Source: Kineosphaera sp032229625 (lineage in GTDB: Bacteria > Actinomycetota > Actinomycetes > Actinomycetales > Dermatophilaceae). From it: 9,569 bases of DNA. Location: positions 1 through 9,569 of the forward strand of contig JAVTVZ010000118.1 of assembly GCA_032229625.1 (NCBI GenBank), given 5' to 3'. A program made the position numbers and the translations under genes. The notes beneath the pieces are model-generated. The model had not been told where the DNA came from, ran no database searches, and was given only the letters and a program-made list of their open reading frames with translations. Below are positions 5,388 to 9,569 of this stretch, piece after piece. Positions within the stretch are counted from its first letter, which is position 1. Every line of letters starts with the position of its first letter.

Positions 5388-8318
5388 ATGACTGACAGCA
5401 CGGCCTACCCGCACCGCTATACGGCGGACCTGGCCGACCGCATCGAGCGCGCCTGGCAGGACCGGTGGGAGGACGCCGGCACGTATCACGCGCCGAACCC
5501 CTCCGGCCCGTGGGCGGCCCCGGAGCTCGTCGCGGGGCGCGAGAAGCTGCTGGTCCTCGACATGTTCCCCTATCCCAGCGGCGCGGGCCTGCACGTCGGG
5601 CACCCGCTGGGTTACATCGCGACGGACGTCTACGCGCGCTATCACCGGATGACCGGCAAGAACGTCCTGCACTGCCTGGGGTATGACGCGTTCGGCCTGC
5701 CCGCCGAGCAGTATGCGGTCCAGACCGGGCAGCACCCCAGCAAGACCACCGAGGACAACATCGCGATCATGGGGCGCCAGCTGCGCCGCCTCGGGCTCGG
5801 GCACGACGACCGGCGCACGATCCGCACGATCGACCCCGGCTACATGAAGTGGACGCAGTGGATCTTCACGCGGATCTTCGAGTCCTGGTATGACCCGCAG
5901 GCCGTGCGGCCCGACGGGGGCCTGGGCGCGGCGCGGCCGATCAGCGAGCTGGTCGACGCGCTGGCCGACGGGCGGCGCGAGCTCGTCGGTGCCCACGCCG
6001 GCCGCGCGTGGGCGGACCTGACACCGGCGGAGCAGGCCGACTATCTCGACGGCTACCGGCTCACCTACGCCGACGAGGCGCCCGTCAACTGGGCGCCCGG
6101 CCTGGGCACCGTCGTCGCCAACGAGGAGGTGACGAACGAGGGGCGCACCGAGCGCGGCAACTTCCCGGTCTTCCGGACCAACCTGCGGCAGTGGAAGATG
6201 CGGATCACCGCCTACGCCGACCGGCTCGCCGACGACCTCGACCGCGTGGACTGGCCGGAGAAGGTCAAGCTCATGCAGCGCAACTGGATCGGGCGCAGCC
6301 AGGGCGCGCGCGTCGACTTCCCGGTCGCGACCGACCCCGCGCAGGCGATCACGGTCTTCACGACCCGCCCCGACACGCTCTTCGGCGCGACGTTCATGGT
6401 GCTGGCGCCCGAGCACCCGCTCGTGGCGACGCTGACCGCGGACCACTGGCCCGAGGGCACCGACGAGCGGTGGACGGCGGGCGCGGCGACCCCGGGCGAG
6501 GCCGTGTCGGCCTACCAGTTCGCGGCGTCGCGCAAGTCCGACGTCGAGCGGCAGATCGCCGACGAGAAGGTCAAGACCGGCGTCTTCACCGGCGGGTATG
6601 CGGTGAGCCCGGTCGACGGGCGGACCGTCCCGGTCTTCATCGCCGACTACGTGCTCATGGGCTACGGCACCGGCGCGATCATGGCCGTCCCGGCCCACGA
6701 CCAGCGCGACTACGACTTCGCGACGGCCTTCGGGCTGCCGATCCTCGATGTCGTCGCGCCCGCCGGCGGTGACGGCGACCCGCAGGCCTCGGCCCGGGCC
6801 GGCGTCGCCTACACCGGTGACGGGGTCGCGGTGAACTCCGCGAACGACGAGGTGAGCCTCGACGGGCTCGGTGTCGTCGACGCCAAGGAGCGCATCGTCG
6901 CGTGGCTGGCGAGCACGGGCCGCGGCGAGGGCACCGTCAACTACCGGATGCGGGACTGGCTCTTCAGCCGGCAGCGCTACTGGGGTGAGCCCTTCCCCAT
7001 CGTCTACGACGAGGACGGCGTCGCCCACGCGCTGCCGGACTCGATGCTGCCGTTGGAGCTGCCGGAGGTCGACGACTACTCCCCGAAGACGTTCGACCCC
7101 GACGACCGCAGCGCCAAGCCCGAGGCCCCCCTGTCGCGGGCGACCGACTGGGTCGACGTCGAGCTCGACCTCGGCGACGGGCCGCGCCGCTACCGCCGCG
7201 AGACCAACACGATGCCCAACTGGGCCGGCTCCTGCTGGTATTACCTGCGGTACGTCGACCCCGCCGACGACGAGGCGCTCGTCGACCCGGCCGACGAGGC
7301 CTACTGGATGGCGCGGCACCCCGAGCCCGTCGCCGGGGCCCCCGAGGGCACGATCGACCCGGGCGGCGTCGACCTCTACGTCGGTGGCGTCGAGCACGCC
7401 GTGCTGCACCTGCTCTATGCGCGCTTCTGGCACAAGGTCCTCTACGACCTCGGCGTCATCAGCAGCGAGGAGCCCTTCCGCACGTATTTCTCGCAGGGCT
7501 ACATCCAGGCGTACGCCTTCCGCGACGCCCGCGGGCAGGCCGTGCCGGCCGCCGAGGTCGTCGAGACCACCCTCGACGGCGAGCCCGCGTGGACGTGGCA
7601 GGGCGAGCCGGTCACCCGCGAATACGGCAAGATCGGCAAGTCGCTGAAGAACGCGGTCTCGCCGGACGAGATGTACGAGGCCTACGGGGCGGACACGTTC
7701 CGCGTCTACGAGATGAGCATGGGGCCGCTGGAGCTGTCCAAGCCGTGGGAGACGCGGGCCGTCGTCGGCAGCCAGCGCTTCCTGCAGCGCCTGTGGCGCA
7801 ACGTCGTCGACGAGGAGACCGGGCAGGTCAGCGTCGTCGACGAGCCCGCCGACGAGGCGACGACCCGGCTGCTGCACCGCACGGCCGACGCGGTCGCCGC
7901 CGACTACGACAACCTGCGCTTCAACGTCGCGATCGCCAAGCTCATCGAGTTCAACAACGCGTTGACGAAGCTGACGGCTGTGCCGCGTGAGGCCGCCGAG
8001 GCGCTCGTCGTCATGGTCGCCCCCGTCGCGCCGCACCTGGGGGAGGAGCTGTGGCACCGGCTCGGGCACGAGGACTCGGTGGTCTACCAGCCCTTCCCGC
8101 AGGCCGACCCGGCCTACCTCGTCGACGACACGGTGACGTGTGTGGTGCAGGTGCTCGGCAAGGTCCGCGCGCGCCTGGAGGTGCCCGCCGACATCGACGC
8201 CGCCGCCCTCGAGGCGACCGCGCTCGCCGAGCCGCGGATCGCCGCGCTGCTGGAGGGCAAGACGGTCCGCAAGGTCATCGTGCGCCCGCCCGGCCTCGTC
8301 AACATCGTCGCCAACTAG
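5388..8318 (+). CDS. leuS: Leucyl-tRNA synthetase
   Basis: LeuS is the class I synthetase that charges tRNA-Leu with leucine in the cytoplasm and hydrolyses mischarged products. With the start at 5388 it is 976 residues, longer than the roughly 860 of E. coli and in line with actinobacterial forms. The HIGH motif is HVGH at 69-72, after FPYPSGAGL. The CP1 editing domain has TTRPDTLFGAT from 325 and HDQRD with Asp438 and Asp441, matching editing-site aspartates D342/D345 of E. coli. LFSRQRYWGEPFPIV and TMPNWAGSCWYYLRY belong to the catalytic core, and the KMSKS loop is KIGKS at 748-752. An anticodon-binding helical region and C-terminal domain follow to TVRKVIVRPPGLVNIVAN. ATG 5388 is preferred over ATG 5364 because GAGGAG (5371-5376) lies 11 bases upstream and MTDSTAYPHRY resembles family N-termini; ATG 5364 would add 8 residues. 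A short hairpin (5354-5358 with 5365-5369) would partly cover the earlier start. Confidence 0.98.
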   Translation: MTDSTAYPHRYTADLADRIERAWQDRWEDAGTYHAPNPSGPWAAPELVAGREKLLVLDMFPYPSGAGLHVGHPLGYIATDVYARYHRMTGKNVLHCLGYDAFGLPAEQYAVQTGQHPSKTTEDNIAIMGRQLRRLGLGHDDRRTIRTIDPGYMKWTQWIFTRIFESWYDPQAVRPDGGLGAARPISELVDALADGRRELVGAHAGRAWADLTPAEQADYLDGYRLTYADEAPVNWAPGLGTVVANEEVTNEGRTERGNFPVFRTNLRQWKMRITAYADRLADDLDRVDWPEKVKLMQRNWIGRSQGARVDFPVATDPAQAITVFTTRPDTLFGATFMVLAPEHPLVATLTADHWPEGTDERWTAGAATPGEAVSAYQFAASRKSDVERQIADEKVKTGVFTGGYAVSPVDGRTVPVFIADYVLMGYGTGAIMAVPAHDQRDYDFATAFGLPILDVVAPAGGDGDPQASARAGVAYTGDGVAVNSANDEVSLDGLGVVDAKERIVAWLASTGRGEGTVNYRMRDWLFSRQRYWGEPFPIVYDEDGVAHALPDSMLPLELPEVDDYSPKTFDPDDRSAKPEAPLSRATDWVDVELDLGDGPRRYRRETNTMPNWAGSCWYYLRYVDPADDEALVDPADEAYWMARHPEPVAGAPEGTIDPGGVDLYVGGVEHAVLHLLYARFWHKVLYDLGVISSEEPFRTYFSQGYIQAYAFRDARGQAVPAAEVVETTLDGEPAWTWQGEPVTREYGKIGKSLKNAVSPDEMYEAYGADTFRVYEMSMGPLELSKPWETRAVVGSQRFLQRLWRNVVDEETGQVSVVDEPADEATTRLLHRTADAVAADYDNLRFNVAIAKLIEFNNALTKLTAVPREAAEALVVMVAPVAPHLGEELWHRLGHEDSVVYQPFPQADPAYLVDDTVTCVVQVLGKVRARLEVPADIDAAALEATALAEPRIAALLEGKTVRKVIVRPPGLVNIVAN

Positions 8319-8325
8319 GCGCCCG

Positions 8326-9480
8326 GTGGCCACGCAGAAGTCGTCCGGCGCTGACGCCGCAGATCGGGTCGGTCGGTCGGTGCCGCGGGCGCCGCTGGTC
8401 GCAGTCGTCACCGATTCGACGTCGGCGCTGACCGCCGCGGAGGCGCAGGCGGCGGGCGTCGTCGTCGTGCCGCTGCACGTCATCGTCGACGACGAGCAGC
8501 GCGCCGAGGGCGTGGACATCGGCCCGCAGGAGGTCATCGACGCGCTGCGCCGGGGCCGCCGGGTCAGCACGTCGCGCCCCTCACCTGCGGCGATGCTGCG
8601 CTGCTACGAGCGGCTCGCGGCCGCCGGCGCGCAGGCCGTCGTGTCGGTGCACCTGTCCGCGCAGCTGTCCGGCACCTGCGACGCCGCGCGGCTGGCCGCC
8701 CAGGACTCACCGATCCCGGTGACCGTCGTCGATTCGGGCACGACCGGGCTCGCGCTGGGGTATGCCGTGCTCGGCGCCGCCGCGCTGCGGCCGGCGTGGG
8801 CGGGCGTCGCGGACGCAGGGCAGGGGCCCGCGCAGTCCGGTGTCACGGGGTCCGACGTCACAGGGGCCGACGTCGCCGTGGTGGCCGAGCAGGTCGCGGC
8901 GGAGGCCCGGCGGCGCGCCGCGGCCTCGGTCGTCACGTGCTACGTGCATTCGCTGGAGTATCTGCGCCGGGGCGGGCGGATCGGGGCGGCCGCGACGTTC
9001 CTCGGCGGGGCCCTGGCGATCAAGCCGCTCATCGCGCTCGCCGGCGGCCGCGTCGAGCCGGTGGAGAAGCTGCGGACCTCGGCACGGGCGCTGGCCCGGC
9101 TCACCGAGCTGTCGATGGAGGCCGCGACGGGTCTCGGGCAGGCGCGGATCGCCGTGCAGCATGCCGACGCCGCCGACCGCGCCGCACGCCTGGCCGACGA
9201 CGTCCGAGCTCGCCTCCACGCCGACCGTGAGACGGGCCGGAAGGCGGACCTCGGGGCGGACAGGGGAGCGGACGGTATCGGCGCGGACACCGCGGGCCCC
9301 GCGCTCGGCCGCGCCGACGGCCCCGCGGCAGATGTCGGCGTCAGGTCGGGTGGCGCCGACGGCGAGACCGGCCCGATCGCCGGCCCGATCGCCGATCCGA
9401 TCGCCGTGCGGGAGCTGCCGGCCGTCCTGGCCGTGCATCTGGGGCCCGGCGCCGTCGGCGTCGTCGTCACGCCGCTCTGA
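8326..9480 (+). CDS. degV: DegV family fatty-acid-binding protein with low-complexity insertions
   Basis: DegV (FakB-type) proteins bind a fatty acid between two domains; in Firmicutes they present it to fatty-acid kinase FakA. Seen here, counting from GTG 8326: VAVVTDSTSAL (25-35), STSRPSPAAM (81-90), VSVHLSAQLSGT (106-117), VTVVDSGTTGLALGY (132-146), LEYLRRGGRIG (210-220), GGALAIKPLIAL (227-238), EKLRT (247-251) and HLGPGAVGVV (371-380), all typical of the family. The protein is 384 residues against a usual 280-300. The excess is two insertions: about 158-183, and about 300-361, the latter rich in Gly, Ala and Asp and just before the last conserved strand. The start is uncertain: GTG 8326 lies 7 bases after the leuS stop but has no clear ribosome binding site, and GTG 8380 would remove 18 residues and start close to the first strand. 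Tight spacing implies cotranscription with leuS. No FakA is in the window. Confidence 0.9.
   Translation: MATQKSSGADAADRVGRSVPRAPLVAVVTDSTSALTAAEAQAAGVVVVPLHVIVDDEQRAEGVDIGPQEVIDALRRGRRVSTSRPSPAAMLRCYERLAAAGAQAVVSVHLSAQLSGTCDAARLAAQDSPIPVTVVDSGTTGLALGYAVLGAAALRPAWAGVADAGQGPAQSGVTGSDVTGADVAVVAEQVAAEARRRAAASVVTCYVHSLEYLRRGGRIGAAATFLGGALAIKPLIALAGGRVEPVEKLRTSARALARLTELSMEAATGLGQARIAVQHADAADRAARLADDVRARLHADRETGRKADLGADRGADGIGADTAGPALGRADGPAADVGVRSGGADGETGPIAGPIADPIAVRELPAVLAVHLGPGAVGVVVTPL
8842..8871 (+). repeat. In-frame 15-bp tandem repeat within degV
   Basis: Two adjacent 15-base units, GTCACGGGGTCCGAC (8842-8856) and GTCACAGGGGCCGAC (8857-8871), differ at two positions and encode VTGSD-VTGAD. 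They lie in the first insertion of the DegV protein and preserve the frame, suggesting growth by slippage or unequal exchange. Confidence 0.8.
9371..9406 (+). repeat. In-frame 12-bp tandem repeat, three copies, within degV
   Basis: GCCCGATCGCCG at 9371-9382 and 9383-9394 is repeated exactly; the third copy at 9395-9406 differs only in its first two bases (ATCCGATCGCCG). The encoded residues are three (G/D)PIA-type units, just before the last conserved strand of DegV. Confidence 0.85.
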
Positions 9481-9569
9481 GGTCGCGCGCGGCAGCGCCG
9501 CACGACCGCGCGGTGCCGCCCTGGCGACGGTCCGTAGCGTTCGTGGGGGATGGGCCTCGTGGTCGTGAG
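9481..9569. other. Short downstream tail with no assigned gene
   Basis: The 89 bases after the degV stop hold a short GCGGC-AGC-GCCGC hairpin (9489-9501) and a TAGCGT hexamer (9535-9540) that could be the -10 of a downstream gene, with no convincing -35. ATG 9549 opens a frame that runs out of the window after a few codons. In many actinobacteria comEA follows degV, but nothing here confirms that. Confidence 0.3.

Noticed and set aside
5250..8570. 1106-residue open frame on the minus strand opposite leuS and part of degV
   Set aside because: It is antisense to well-conserved LeuS and DegV, its translation is a biased run of Val/Arg/Asp/Gly with no family motif, and such long antisense frames are common in very GC-rich coding DNA.
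1..9569. CRISPR arrays, insertion sequences, tRNA genes or a defence/biosynthetic cluster
   Set aside because: No spaced repeat array, transposase, terminal inverted repeats, cloverleaf or relevant protein family was found; the genes are housekeeping plus one membrane protein and DegV.

Overview
The window is very GC-rich (around 70% or more by eye), with C/G-ending codons throughout. The ribosomal protein S20, the long actinobacterial-type leucyl-tRNA synthetase and the hflX-type DinG helicase all read as high-GC Actinobacteria, most likely a member of the Micrococcales such as the Intrasporangiaceae/Dermatophilaceae. The placement is by protein resemblance and base composition only.

Layout, left to right. 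(1) 1-2196, +: the 3' part of a DinG/XPD-type iron-sulfur DNA helicase gene with an extra C-terminal helix-turn-helix-like tail; its start lies upstream of the window. (2) 2193-3167, +: holA, the delta subunit of the DNA polymerase III clamp loader, overlapping the helicase stop by 4 bases. (3) 3225-4649, -: a multi-pass membrane protein with an LssY_C-like domain, convergent with holA. (4) 4650-4965: a 316-base divergent control region with a probable rpsT promoter, a structured rpsT leader, short direct repeats and a duplicated Shine-Dalgarno element for the membrane gene. (5) 4966-5226, +: rpsT (S20). (6) 5227-5387: a strong 12-bp hairpin terminator followed by a possible leuS promoter. (7) 5388-8318, +: leuS. 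(8) 8326-9480, +: a DegV-family fatty-acid-binding protein with two low-complexity insertions. (9) 9481-9569: a short tail with no gene assigned.

Most genes are core housekeeping: DNA replication and repair (helicase, holA) and translation (rpsT, leuS). degV encodes a lipid-binding protein linked in other bacteria to fatty-acid kinase. Helicase-holA and leuS-degV look like two translationally tight pairs. rpsT appears to be transcribed alone from its own promoter and ended by the hairpin.

I found no mobile element, CRISPR array, tRNA, rRNA or defence/biosynthetic system, and no evidence of a new multi-gene system. The points most worth a second look are: a strong context-dependent avoidance of GTAC in tyrosine codons, the structured rpsT leader, the repeat-derived insertions in DegV, the helicase tail domain, and a gene order that differs from the usual degV-comEA-comEC-holA-rpsT-lepA arrangement.
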